Positions 26,584 through 34,965 of a DNA stretch of 64,000 bases are shown in pieces. A program made the position numbers and the translations under genes. The notes under the pieces are model-generated. The model made no database searches, was not told the DNA's origin, and saw only the letters and a program-made list of their open reading frames with translations. Position 1 is the first letter of the stretch. Every line of letters starts with the position of its first letter. The stretch is from positions 248,001 through 312,000 of the forward strand of contig NZ_SGXE01000002.1 of assembly GCF_004216895.1 (NCBI RefSeq). Reading direction: 5' to 3'. The DNA is from Aquimarina brevivitae. Lineage in GTDB: Bacteria > Bacteroidota > Bacteroidia > Flavobacteriales > Flavobacteriaceae.

Positions 26584-28138
26584 AATAATACAGAATACTT
26601 TTGATTACGTTGAACAAACATTCTGCCAGTTCATCTTGTCCTTCATCAGACATTAGATACTTTGCTTCCTGATAATTGTCAAAAAATAAATTCTCTACAA
26701 GCATCGCAGGACATCGTGTGTGTTTGAGTACATACAGGTTCTTTTCTTTGAGCCCTCTAAATTTAAATTTGCCATTAAAAAACTTTTGGTATTCACGTTT
26801 AGCAATTCTTGCCAACTGGTCACTAGGGGTTTCATTAACACTGGTCCAAATCTCAATACCATTGGCAGTAGTACCCTTGCCTTGTAAGGAGGGAGAAGCT
26901 GCATTACTGTGCAGCGATAAATAATAAACAGATTTATCCTTAGTGTACATTCTATTGGCTTCTGCCACACGCTCACTAAGCTTTAGGTCCTCTTCTTCAA
27001 AAACATTTAAGCTGTAATATGGGATTCCGTTTTCTTCTAATTTTTTAATTAGCTTTTTGGCAATCTTACGGTTTACAACACCTTCTAAAACCTCAAACTC
27101 TTCATCTGTTCCTATAAACTTATAACGTTTTTTATTACCAGTGGTATATTCGCCATCTATCGTACCGCCGTGGCCGGCATCAATAATGGGAGTACAGGGA
27201 TAATTACGTTGGCCTTGCCCATCTTCACCAAATTCGGCAACCAGATCTTCTTCTTCTACCTTTGCTGATTCTTTCTCCGTAGAAGCAATGGTACTTGCGG
27301 AGAATGTATTTAGTGTGTCCTTTAGTAATGACAGGTCTTTGGTTTTGTCTTCCAACCCTTCTTTCGCAGCGAAGGCAGCATCTTCTTGAATAAATTGTTC
27401 ATCTTGTGATTTTAAGTTGCCCGCTAAATTGGTAGTTTTAGCACCCGGAGCTGCGTCAGATGGTCTATCCTGGCTATTGTTTTCTGGCGTATTGTTCGAT
27501 GTAGGTGTATTATCTTTCCACCTCGACTGCAAAAAGCGTAAGGACTTATCTCCAAAATAAAAAGCCATCATCATCAAAAAGGCAGTTTCAAAAAATTCAA
27601 ACTGATAGCGGAGCGTGGGGTTTTCCAAAAGTCCTTGTTCCATCCCCATACTAGATATCAAAATTGAGATAGCACCAAATAATAACGTAAATGCCAGCAT
27701 ACCCCGTACTGTTCCAGGAGGAACGCCGAAGGTTTGACTGCGGTATGGGTTAAATTTTGGTTCTTCTAATTCGCTTTGTAAAACCACTTCGCCATTTTTG
27801 AGTCGTTGCTTAGCGTCTTCTATTTTTTCCCAATCTCTAATCGTATAGCCATAATTGACATTGTAGTGATAAACTGCCCATAAAAAATAGCGTAAAAAAA
27901 CCACTAACCAGATTAATAAAAAGATTACTGCTGCAGATTTAAAAGGGTCCTTGGTAATCAAAAAAATGAGAACAGCTGATATCAGTCCCAGGCCAAATAG
28001 AATCCAGGTCAATACACTAGCGTGTCTAAAAAAGAATCTTTTGTAGTCCCCATCTATAAGTTCACTTTTCTTTTTATTGGTATCCGTGGTAGCATTTGAT
28101 TTCATGCTGTCCGATTGGTTTATATCATTATTTTTCAT
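26573..28138 (-). CDS. Multi-pass membrane protein fused to an N-acetylmuramoyl-L-alanine amidase (Amidase_3)
   Basis: A 521-residue protein. The N-terminal ~210 residues hold about four transmembrane helices (near 37-60, 66-90, 145-165 and 180-200), with VPPGTVRGMLAF and FYFGDKSLRFL between and after them. A ~100-residue charged linker follows. The C-terminal ~205 residues are a zinc amidase: IIDAGHGG (Zn ligand H323), FEVLEGVVN (second ligand Glu), LSLHSNAA (third ligand His) and VENLFFDN (catalytic Glu). Amidase_3 enzymes cut the MurNAc-L-Ala bond of peptidoglycan. Fusion of the enzyme to a polytopic membrane module is unusual, since most are secreted. Its start overlaps the end of the DUF5675 gene by 4 nt (ATGA). 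Confidence 0.88.
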   Translation of the reverse strand: MKNNDINQSDSMKSNATTDTNKKKSELIDGDYKRFFFRHASVLTWILFGLGLISAVLIFLITKDPFKSAAVIFLLIWLVVFLRYFLWAVYHYNVNYGYTIRDWEKIEDAKQRLKNGEVVLQSELEEPKFNPYRSQTFGVPPGTVRGMLAFTLLFGAISILISSMGMEQGLLENPTLRYQFEFFETAFLMMMAFYFGDKSLRFLQSRWKDNTPTSNNTPENNSQDRPSDAAPGAKTTNLAGNLKSQDEQFIQEDAAFAAKEGLEDKTKDLSLLKDTLNTFSASTIASTEKESAKVEEEDLVAEFGEDGQGQRNYPCTPIIDAGHGGTIDGEYTTGNKKRYKFIGTDEEFEVLEGVVNRKIAKKLIKKLEENGIPYYSLNVFEEEDLKLSERVAEANRMYTKDKSVYYLSLHSNAASPSLQGKGTTANGIEIWTSVNETPSDQLARIAKREYQKFFNGKFKFRGLKEKNLYVLKHTRCPAMLVENLFFDNYQEAKYLMSDEGQDELAECLFNVIKSILYYYED

Positions 28139-28977
28139 GCTGACTGTACTTTAAGATTGTTAAGGTGTAGTTGTTCGATCCAGTCTTCATCATAAATCAC
28201 TAATCTAACAGGCTCTCCGACTTCCAGGAGCGCTTTGATGTGTTTATAAAATTTAGTATAAGCTTTTACTGAGCTAAGTATTTTCTTTTCTAAAGAAGAG
28301 GCGTGTATGCCATCTGCAATTAAGATACAACCATCGGTATCTCCGTGATCATTACCGATATGAATGTAGATAAAATTGAAATTTTCCACGTTTTTTACTT
28401 CCAAATGATGGGTAAAGAAATCCTTTAAATCGGACCTATTCCTATATTTTTGGGTTAATGGTGATGGAGGATCTGTGATCTCTCTAAATCCTATTTGATA
28501 GGTGCCCGATGGTATCCTGGTTTTTCCTTTAATTTTTTCTTCTCTATAGGTATCCTCTAAAGTATATGCGGTAAATTTATCTCGGACATACAATAAACCT
28601 AGCGTAGTGTGTTCATCATAGGTGTATCGAATCAAAGTTATGGTTGTACCTAAAAAAGGTGTAGTTGTTTTTAAAACAGCTTCTTGTTCTTCAATCTCTT
28701 TTTTTAATTCATTTAATTTTTGCTCTGCATCCTTGAGTTGAGAAGTAACCTCCTTTTGGTGTGTATGGGTAAGTTGATCGACAGTTGGTTCTTCTTTTTC
28801 TTTAGAACCAAAAGCACCTTTCAGCTGATCAAAAATATTTCTAAAAAAACCAATGATGCTTCCTGCAAAACCAATCAGCCAAAGCCAAACTTTGTCGAGT
28901 AGTTTAGGATTAGTAAAGAAAATTACAACCGCTAAAATTAGCGCTGCTATTAATAATAGAGCAAAAAAGCGTTTCAT
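28135..28977 (-). CDS. DUF5675 family membrane protein with coiled coil
   Basis: A 280-residue protein, first gene of the envelope operon. It has N-terminal hydrophobic helices (about residues 4-22 and 31-46) and a coiled coil at about 68-105 (KDAEQKLNELKKEIEEQE). The DUF5675 domain (about 115-265) includes RIPSGTYQIGF and YIHIGNDHGDTDGCIL. The latter, with a His and a Gly-Cys-Ile, recalls the HG...GC catalytic motif of L,D-transpeptidases, but I would call that a resemblance only. DUF5675 proteins often sit with phage or cell-wall-active genes. Here it precedes an amidase by a 4-nt overlap, which strongly suggests a shared peptidoglycan-related job. Confidence 0.82.
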   Translation of the reverse strand: MKRFFALLLIAALILAVVIFFTNPKLLDKVWLWLIGFAGSIIGFFRNIFDQLKGAFGSKEKEEPTVDQLTHTHQKEVTSQLKDAEQKLNELKKEIEEQEAVLKTTTPFLGTTITLIRYTYDEHTTLGLLYVRDKFTAYTLEDTYREEKIKGKTRIPSGTYQIGFREITDPPSPLTQKYRNRSDLKDFFTHHLEVKNVENFNFIYIHIGNDHGDTDGCILIADGIHASSLEKKILSSVKAYTKFYKHIKALLEVGEPVRLVIYDEDWIEQLHLNNLKVQSA

Positions 28978-29099
28978 GTGTGAAAATGTGGTTGAATGAT
29001 TTGTTCATTTGTACTTAAAGGTAGTTCAAATATTGATATAACTGATTGATTTACAGTATTTACGTATAAATTTTATGGTGTTTTGGTAATTTATTTATA

Positions 29100-29350
29100 A
29101 TGAGTTGGGTAAAAAACGTCTTGAAAGTATTAGAAATACTGATGTTGTATTGTGTTTTGTTGTTTTCAATTGAAATCGTATTTGTTTTTTTGATCTTAAG
29201 GTTTAAAGGGGAAAAGAACCCATTGCGAATGAGGTGAAAACCTATGGTATTGATGTAATTAAGCATCATGTTTTTGTAGATCATGAAGAAAACATTCAAA
29301 CCATAATTGTTTTTAGTAGACATAATTTAGTTCGAAATAGTATTCAATAA
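29100..29350 (+). pseudogene. Possible small membrane protein gene with a frameshift
   Basis: From the ATG at 29100 one frame reads MSWVKNVLKVLEIL, then a hydrophobic stretch ending LILRFKG, and stops at 29237 (45 residues). From about 29207 a second frame (-1) reads KEPIANEVKTYGIDVIK and later IVFSRHNLVRNSIQ, stopping at 29350. Joined near 29211 they would make one ~80-residue membrane protein with sensible codons. No canonical slippery heptamer is present at the joint, so this may be a decayed gene, a sequencing indel, or coincidence. The remainder of the interval 28978-29447 contains only the operator and promoter before the SulP gene. Confidence 0.3.
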
Positions 29351-29355
29351 GGACT

Positions 29356-29399
29356 GTAACTCATGTTACTGAACCTTTGCTAACTGAACCTTACCTTTG
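29356..29399 (+). promoter_or_regulatory. Crp/Fnr-type operator and -7 box of the SulP gene
   Basis: GTAAC-TCAT-GTTAC at 29356-29369 and a perfect -7 box TACCTTTG at 29392-29399. The palindrome centre is 29.5 nt before the -7 box, which puts it near -42 from the predicted start: the class II activator position. The same arrangement recurs at 31202, 34817 and 37504. Confidence 0.75.
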
Positions 29400-29447
29400 A
29401 AAAGTTAAAAAGCTAAGCAGTTGTAGCAGCGTTAATGAAAGTATCAT

Positions 29448-31187
29448 ATGTTAAAAAAAATATTCCCAATTATACAATGGTTACCTGTCTATAAGAAATC
29501 CTGGTTATCTGGTGATATTGCCGCAGGGATCACCGTAGGTATCATGTTAATTCCTCAGGGTATGGCCTATGCCATGATTGCTGGTCTACCACCTGTATTT
29601 GGCTTATACGCGGCATTAGTTCCACAAGTTATGTACGCTTTTATGGGTACTTCCAAACAGTTGGCTGTAGGGCCCGTTGCCATGGATTCGCTATTAGTAG
29701 CTTCAGGATTAGGGGCACTTGCTTTGTCTGGGATCGAGGAATACATTGCTATGGCTATTTTCCTGGCTTTATTTATGGGAGCTATACAATTGCTTTTGGG
29801 GCTATTACGGATGGGATTTTTGGTAAACTTTTTATCTAAACCTGTAATCAGTGGTTTTACTTCGGCAGCCGCAATAACCATAGGAATGAGTCAAGTGAAG
29901 CATTTGCTTGGTATAAACGTAACCAACACTACACAATTAATAAGCTTATTTCAACATATAATTGAGAAACTGCACACTATTAATTTAATAGCGGTAAGCA
30001 TTGGTCTGATTTCCATCTTCATTATTTTAGGGTTAAAAAAAATTCATACCAAAATTCCAGCAGCTTTAGTTATTGTTATTTTAGGTATTGTAGCCACATA
30101 TTTTTTTAATTTAGAAGCCTTTGGATTACAAATCGTAGGGAATGTTCCAGAGGGGTTGCCATCTTTTGTATTACCAACCTTAGATACAACGAAATTCCCA
30201 GAACTTTTTACCATAGCCATAACCCTTGCCCTTATAGCATTTATGGAAGCTATTTCAGTTTCAAAAGCAATAGAAGAAAAGCATCAAGATTATGAAGTAG
30301 ATGCCAACCAAGAGCTAATTGCTTTAGGAACGGCTAATATAGTTGGATCGCTTTTTCAATCGTATCCGGTAACGGGGGGCTTTTCGAGGACTGCTGTTAA
30401 TGATCAGGCAGGAGCTAAAACAGGGGTAGCCGCATTAGTAAGTGTATTAATAGTCGGATTAACATTACTATTTTTAACGCCTATTTTCTACTACTTACCA
30501 AAATCGATTTTGGCTGCCATTATTATGGTTGCAGTATTCGGGTTAATTGATATTTCTTATCCTATAACTTTATACAAAAACAGCAAAGATGAATTTTATT
30601 TATTGTTACTTACGTTTGGATTAACCCTACTCATAGGCATCAAAGAGGGAATTTTAATAGGAGTTTTAGCGTCTTTGCTGTTGTTGGTTTATAGAACCTC
30701 AAAACCACATATTGCGATTTTAGGAAATATAAAAGGCACAGATTATTTTAAAAATATTAATCGTTTCGGGGATGAAGTGATTATTGATGAAAAGGTGCTT
30801 ATTTTACGCTTTGATGCTCAATTGTATTTTGGTAATAAGGATTATTTCAAAAAAGAATTATACAAAGAAATTCAAAGAAAAAATGCCAAACTGAGCACGG
30901 TCATTTTAAATGCTGAAAGTATCAATTATATTGACAGCAGTGCTATACATATGCTGAAACAAGTAATTATGGATTTGAAGAAGAAAAACATTTCATTCTT
31001 GGTAAGCGGAGCCATCGGGCCAGCAAGAGATATTATTTTTAGTAGTGGACTGATTGATCTTATCGGTCGCAATAATCTATTTGTAAAAACTGTTGATGCT
31101 TATCAGTATTGTACTTCAATTACAACAAAAACAGAATTGCAGCGAAAAATAGCCTGGCAAAATAAAAGTAAACTATATTTAGATTAA
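29448..31187 (+). CDS. SulP family inorganic anion transporter with STAS domain
   Basis: A 579-residue inner-membrane transporter (SLC26/SulP) for sulfate, bicarbonate or related anions. The N-terminal part holds the family signature GITVGIMLIPQGMAYAMIAG and PPVFGLYAALVPQ, with about 12-14 hydrophobic segments through residue ~410. The sequence NIVGSLFQSYPVTGGFSRTA (residues ~300-320) is the conserved loop. The STAS domain covers about 440-555, with ILNAESINYIDSSAIHMLK. The substrate cannot be read from sequence. The neighbouring MBL/rhodanese and YeeE genes carry the same operator, which favours sulfate, sulfite or thiosulfate over bicarbonate. Confidence 0.93.
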   Translation: MLKKIFPIIQWLPVYKKSWLSGDIAAGITVGIMLIPQGMAYAMIAGLPPVFGLYAALVPQVMYAFMGTSKQLAVGPVAMDSLLVASGLGALALSGIEEYIAMAIFLALFMGAIQLLLGLLRMGFLVNFLSKPVISGFTSAAAITIGMSQVKHLLGINVTNTTQLISLFQHIIEKLHTINLIAVSIGLISIFIILGLKKIHTKIPAALVIVILGIVATYFFNLEAFGLQIVGNVPEGLPSFVLPTLDTTKFPELFTIAITLALIAFMEAISVSKAIEEKHQDYEVDANQELIALGTANIVGSLFQSYPVTGGFSRTAVNDQAGAKTGVAALVSVLIVGLTLLFLTPIFYYLPKSILAAIIMVAVFGLIDISYPITLYKNSKDEFYLLLLTFGLTLLIGIKEGILIGVLASLLLLVYRTSKPHIAILGNIKGTDYFKNINRFGDEVIIDEKVLILRFDAQLYFGNKDYFKKELYKEIQRKNAKLSTVILNAESINYIDSSAIHMLKQVIMDLKKKNISFLVSGAIGPARDIIFSSGLIDLIGRNNLFVKTVDAYQYCTSITTKTELQRKIAWQNKSKLYLD

Positions 31188-31201
31188 CTGGTGTTATATC
31201 T

Positions 31202-31245
31202 GTAACAAAAGTTACGGTATATAATTAATAGCATTAGTATCTTTA
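31202..31245 (+). promoter_or_regulatory. Crp/Fnr-type operator and -7 box of the MBL/rhodanese gene
   Basis: GTAAC-AAAA-GTTAC at 31202-31215, with a -7 box TATCTTTA at 31238-31245. Centre-to-box distance is 29.5 nt, as at the SulP promoter. The palindrome lies 50 bp upstream of the ATG. Confidence 0.75.
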
Positions 31246-31265
31246 CATCGTAAAATTAAGGAAAT

Positions 31266-32681
31266 ATGAAAGTAGAACAAATTTATACAGGATGCCTGGC
31301 ACAAGGCGCATATTATATTGAGAGTGAAGGTGAAGTTGCCATTATAGATCCACTTAGAGAGGTAAAGCCTTATATAGAAAAAGCGAAGAAAAATAACGCA
31401 AAAATCACTTATATTTTTGAGACGCATTTCCATGCTGATTTTGTGAGTGGTCATGTTACCTTATCTAAAGAAACTGGAGCACCTATTATTTTTGGTCCAC
31501 AAGCTAACCCTAGTTTTGATGCGATTATCGCAAAGGATGGACAAGAGTTTAAATTAGGTAACGTAACCATAGTTGCCTTACACACTCCAGGACATACTAT
31601 GGAAAGTACAACCTATTTATTAAAAGACAAAGACGGTAAAGATTACGCTATATTTAGTGGAGATACCTTGTTTCTTGGCGATGTAGGTAGGCCAGACCTG
31701 GCACAAAAAGCAGCGAACATGACCCAGGAGCAATTGGCGGAAACGCTATATGACAGTTTACGCACTAAAATAATGCCATTAGCTGATGATGTTATCGTTT
31801 ATCCTGCACATGGGGCTGGTTCTGCTTGTGGTAAAAATATGATGAAGGAGACCGTAGATACCTTAGGCAACCAGAAGCAAATGAATTATGCACTTCGAGA
31901 GGATATGACAAAAGAAGAGTTTGTAAAGGAAGTAACCGATGGTTTGTTACCTCCACCACAATACTTTCCGCTAAATGTGAAGATGAATAAAGAAGGTTAT
32001 GATGATATTGATGAGGTGTTAGAACGGGGTACGCAAGCTTTATCTCCAGATGCATTTGAAACGGCAGCCAACGAAACCGGAGCTATAGTTTTAGATGTTC
32101 GTCATCAAAATGAATTTGCCAAAGGGCACGTACCCAGGTCCATTTTTATTGGGTTAGATGGTGGATTTGCACCTTGGGTAGGCGCATTGATTGCGGATGT
32201 AAAACAACCAATTTTGTTGGTCGCTCCAGAGGGTAGAATAGAAGAGGCAGTAACTAGACTGAGCCGAGTTGGATTTGATCAAACGCTTGGTTTTTTAAAA
32301 GGTGGTTTCGAAGCCTGGAAAGAAGCAGGTAAGGATTATGATACGGTGGATAGTGTATCAGCAGATACCTTTAAAAAACAATTAGAAGCCGACGATAAAA
32401 CTCCAGTATACGATGTACGAAAGGAAGGTGAGTATGTATCAGAGCACATTGCTGATGCGCAAAATACGCCATTGGACTTTTTAAATGAGTATCTAACTGA
32501 ATTTCCAGAAAAAGAAACCTTCTATGTACACTGTGCAGGGGGATATAGAAGTATGATCGCCGCTTCAATCCTGAAGAGTAGAGGAATTCATAACCTAATC
32601 GACGTTGCTGGTGGCTTTAAAGCAATTAAAGAAGCAGCTATACCGGTTACTGATTATGTGTGTCCAACAACCTTAAAATAA
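31266..32681 (+). CDS. MBL-fold / double rhodanese fusion, persulfide dioxygenase-like
   Basis: A 471-residue cytoplasmic protein. The N-terminal metallo-beta-lactamase domain (1-~240) has THFHAD (H54, H56, D58), TPGHTMEST, FSGDTLFLGDVGRPDL and VYPAHGAGSACG, which match the ETHE1/persulfide dioxygenase group that oxidises glutathione or low-molecular-weight persulfide to sulfite. Two rhodanese domains follow. The first (about 262-355) has no active-site Cys (LLVAPEGRIEEA). The second (about 365-465) has C423 in VHCAGGYRS and should carry sulfur. The layout fits the known bacterial MBL-rhodanese proteins of sulfide detoxification. It lies in the sulfur regulon of this region and has its own terminator. 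Confidence 0.93.
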   Translation: MKVEQIYTGCLAQGAYYIESEGEVAIIDPLREVKPYIEKAKKNNAKITYIFETHFHADFVSGHVTLSKETGAPIIFGPQANPSFDAIIAKDGQEFKLGNVTIVALHTPGHTMESTTYLLKDKDGKDYAIFSGDTLFLGDVGRPDLAQKAANMTQEQLAETLYDSLRTKIMPLADDVIVYPAHGAGSACGKNMMKETVDTLGNQKQMNYALREDMTKEEFVKEVTDGLLPPPQYFPLNVKMNKEGYDDIDEVLERGTQALSPDAFETAANETGAIVLDVRHQNEFAKGHVPRSIFIGLDGGFAPWVGALIADVKQPILLVAPEGRIEEAVTRLSRVGFDQTLGFLKGGFEAWKEAGKDYDTVDSVSADTFKKQLEADDKTPVYDVRKEGEYVSEHIADAQNTPLDFLNEYLTEFPEKETFYVHCAGGYRSMIAASILKSRGIHNLIDVAGGFKAIKEAAIPVTDYVCPTTLK

Positions 32682-32699
32682 ATTGTATAATAAATATAG

Positions 32700-32726
32700 A
32701 AAGTCCGCAACTTGCGGACTTTTTTG
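32700..32726 (+). terminator. Terminator after the MBL/rhodanese gene
   Basis: AAGTCCGC/GCGGACTT with a 5-nt AACTT loop, followed by a T run, 19 bp past the stop codon. Confidence 0.9.
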
Positions 32727-32825
32727 GTTTTATGAGGTTTATACCCTTTTTGTACCATCAGTAACCCTAGATATTTCAAAAAACAAAAAGATTGCGGTAT
32801 CTTAGGATTGTAAACAAAACTTTTT

Positions 32826-33503
32826 ATGAAAACTCTAGGACTTATAGGCGGTACTTCCTGGCACGCTACAGTTGAATATTATCGATTGATCAATACTTTG
32901 GTGGCTAACGAAATTGGTGCACAGGCTAATCCCGAGTTATTACTCTACAGTCTCAACGTTGAGGTGATGCGAAAAGGAGATGATGATGAGATCAATGCAA
33001 AATATCTTGAAGTCTCACAAACCCTACAGGAAGCTGGTGCTGAAGCTATTGTTATCTGTGCCAATACGCCACATATGGTGTACGAATATGTGCAGCCTAA
33101 AATTAAGATTCCGATACTACATATTGCAAGTGCCACAGGTAAAGAGGCTGCTAATAAAGGATTGAAAAAATTAGGATTGTTAGGTACTAAGCCTACGATG
33201 CAGCGAGATTTTATAAGCAATGTGTTGGCAACAGATTTTGGTATCCAAACCCTACTACCCAAGGATTTAGAGCAATGTCATAAGTATATAGCTGATGAAT
33301 TAACGCAAGGTAAATTTACAGCGGAAGCAAAGGAATTTTATAAGCAGCAAATAGAGCTATTAAAAACGCAGGGTGCGGATGGTATTATTTTGGGCTGTAC
33401 TGAGCTTCCTATACTAATGAAAAATGAAGCAACAGTACTTCCTTTACTTTCTACCACAGATCTACACGCCCAGATGGCTGTGGATTTTATTTTGGGTAAC
33501 TAA
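32826..33503 (+). CDS. Aspartate/glutamate racemase family protein
   Basis: A 225-residue PLP-independent amino-acid racemase. The N-terminal GLIGGTSWHATVEYYR is typical of the aspartate racemase (RacX/YgeA-like) subfamily. The two catalytic cysteines are visible: C78 in VICANTPHM and C191 in ILGCTELP. The substrate may be Asp, Glu or other amino acids. The gene stands alone between the sulfur genes. It has a weak -7-like box (TATCTTAG at 32798) and no GTAAC palindrome, so it is probably not part of that regulon. Confidence 0.9.
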   Translation: MKTLGLIGGTSWHATVEYYRLINTLVANEIGAQANPELLLYSLNVEVMRKGDDDEINAKYLEVSQTLQEAGAEAIVICANTPHMVYEYVQPKIKIPILHIASATGKEAANKGLKKLGLLGTKPTMQRDFISNVLATDFGIQTLLPKDLEQCHKYIADELTQGKFTAEAKEFYKQQIELLKTQGADGIILGCTELPILMKNEATVLPLLSTTDLHAQMAVDFILGN

Positions 33504-33588
33504 TACTTTAGAAGCTAATGGTTTTGTTTAAAAATATTATTTTGCTCTATCAAATAATAAGTAAAATTTAAGGTAAGGAAGTACAAAC

Positions 33589-33870
33589 ATGATATTACTA
33601 TTTATCTTCTTTATTTCAGTGTTTCAATTCCTAATCTACTACGTTAAGAATAGATATAAATTAAGGTTCTCAGATCTTTTTATTTATGTACTAATATTAG
33701 GAGGTTACATTTTTATTTTCCCAAAATTCCTTTACCCAAAAACTGTTGAGAACGATATTAAATGTGGTATGCCGATTTTAGGAATCACCTTGGCTCTATG
33801 GTTATTTGGTTTCCTGGCAAGTACAATAACTCATTTGATTTGGAGATTAAGATTAAAAATGATAGGTTAA
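33589..33870 (+). CDS. Small hypothetical membrane protein
   Basis: A 93-residue protein with about three hydrophobic segments: 1-18 (LLFIFFISVFQFLIYYV), 30-47 (IYVLILGGYIFIF) and 63-85 (ILGITLALWLFGFLASTI). It ends in a basic tail (WRLRLKMIG), so it is probably an inner-membrane protein. No family was recognised. It lies 85 bp after the racemase gene and convergent to the desaturase-family gene. Confidence 0.65.
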   Translation: MILLFIFFISVFQFLIYYVKNRYKLRFSDLFIYVLILGGYIFIFPKFLYPKTVENDIKCGMPILGITLALWLFGFLASTITHLIWRLRLKMIG

Positions 33871-33912
33871 AATAAATTGGAAACTACATAGATATTGGAT
33901 TCAAAAATTTGA

Positions 33913-34806
33913 TTATGATTTCTTATTTTCTGTTTTAAACCCATAGCTTACTTGTCCCAGAAAATCCTTAGGGATTTTTTCATCACCAGGAAAACCAATT
34001 TCAACAGTTCCGCTGTCTTCTGGAATATAGTTGGTTTTAAACAGATAATCCCATACACTTAAACTGATACCAAAATTGACACCAAAACTGCCTTTTGGTA
34101 AAGTATAGGCATGATGGTATAAATGCATCACAGGATTATTAAAAATATACTTTAAGGGCCCCCAGGTAATTTTAAGGTTGGCGTGATTGAGATGACCTAT
34201 GGTTATCGCAATAAAATGTACGATGTAAGCCTGCTCTGGTTCAAAACCTCCCAATAGCATTACACCAAGTGTTTTAAGTGGTTTGTAAAAGATGTTTTCC
34301 ATCCAGTGATAACGCAGATGCGCTGCAAACCCCATTTCTTTTACACTATGGTGAATTTGATGGTATTTCCACAGTACTGGATATTTATGTAAAAGCAGGT
34401 GGGTAAACCACTGCACAAAATCCAATATGATAAAAAACACTAATAATTGTAGCCACATCGGCCAGTTAGCTGTATTAATTATTGCCAGAGAAGTGGCGCT
34501 GATGCCTAAATCGTTAAAAAAAAGTGCTATTAGTTTATAAAACCCACTGATAACAATGGCAAAAACAAAGAAGTTGAAAAACATATAAAAGGCATCTAAC
34601 CAAAAATCTTTTCTAAAAACAGCCTGATTTTTTCGCCACGGAAACAATAACTCCAATCCCCAAACTACGACGGAAATTAGAATTAGCCCCCAGAAATAAT
34701 TATGATACCAGCTTACCTGGAATAGTATAGATTTCCAGGTGTAATTAACAGTGCCCAGTAGTGCATTTAAAAAGCCTTCAATATAATACTCCATAATCAT
34801 CAACAT
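33913..34806 (-). CDS. Sterol desaturase / fatty acid hydroxylase family protein
   Basis: A 297-residue multi-pass di-iron membrane oxygenase. The histidine clusters that bind the irons are visible: HLLLHKYPVLWKYHQIHHS (HxxxH then HxxHH), HLNHANL, and MHLYHHA near the C-terminus. About four to five hydrophobic helices surround them. In bacteria this family acts on lipids (hydroxylation or desaturation) and also covers alkylglycerol-cleaving enzymes. The substrate is unknown here. Its promoter carries the GTAAC-N4-GTTAC operator in the same geometry as the sulfur genes, so it belongs to their regulon. The start may be 34806 or the ATG nine bases further in. Confidence 0.88.
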   Translation of the reverse strand: MLMIMEYYIEGFLNALLGTVNYTWKSILFQVSWYHNYFWGLILISVVVWGLELLFPWRKNQAVFRKDFWLDAFYMFFNFFVFAIVISGFYKLIALFFNDLGISATSLAIINTANWPMWLQLLVFFIILDFVQWFTHLLLHKYPVLWKYHQIHHSVKEMGFAAHLRYHWMENIFYKPLKTLGVMLLGGFEPEQAYIVHFIAITIGHLNHANLKITWGPLKYIFNNPVMHLYHHAYTLPKGSFGVNFGISLSVWDYLFKTNYIPEDSGTVEIGFPGDEKIPKDFLGQVSYGFKTENKKS

Positions 34807-34816
34807 AGATAAGGTA

Positions 34817-34860
34817 CAAAAGTACCATTTTTTGATGAGTACCTTTGTAACTCTGGTTAC
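34817..34860 (-). promoter_or_regulatory. Crp/Fnr-type operator and -7 box of the sterol-desaturase-family gene
   Basis: GTAAC-TCTG-GTTAC at 34847-34860. On the minus strand TACTTTTG at 34824-34817 is a perfect TAnnTTTG -7 box. Centre-to-box distance is 29.5 nt, identical to the three plus-strand sites, so the operator belongs to the minus-strand gene rather than cydA. A second palindrome, GGTAC-AAAA-GTACC (34813-34826), overlaps the -7 box. Confidence 0.72.
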
Positions 34861-34965
34861 AGTTTGAGGAATAAGTGGTGGGGTGTTTTTATGGATATTG
34901 TAAAAATGATCGCTGCTATTTTTTGAATAATAGGCAATTATTTTTGCGGGATTCTTAAAGAGAAT

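Noticed and set aside
29060-29323. 87-residue minus-strand reading frame rich in Asn, Ile and Lys
   Set aside because: It overlaps the more coherent plus-strand frames at 29100-29350, has low-complexity composition and no recognisable domain. It looks like the antisense shadow of that region.
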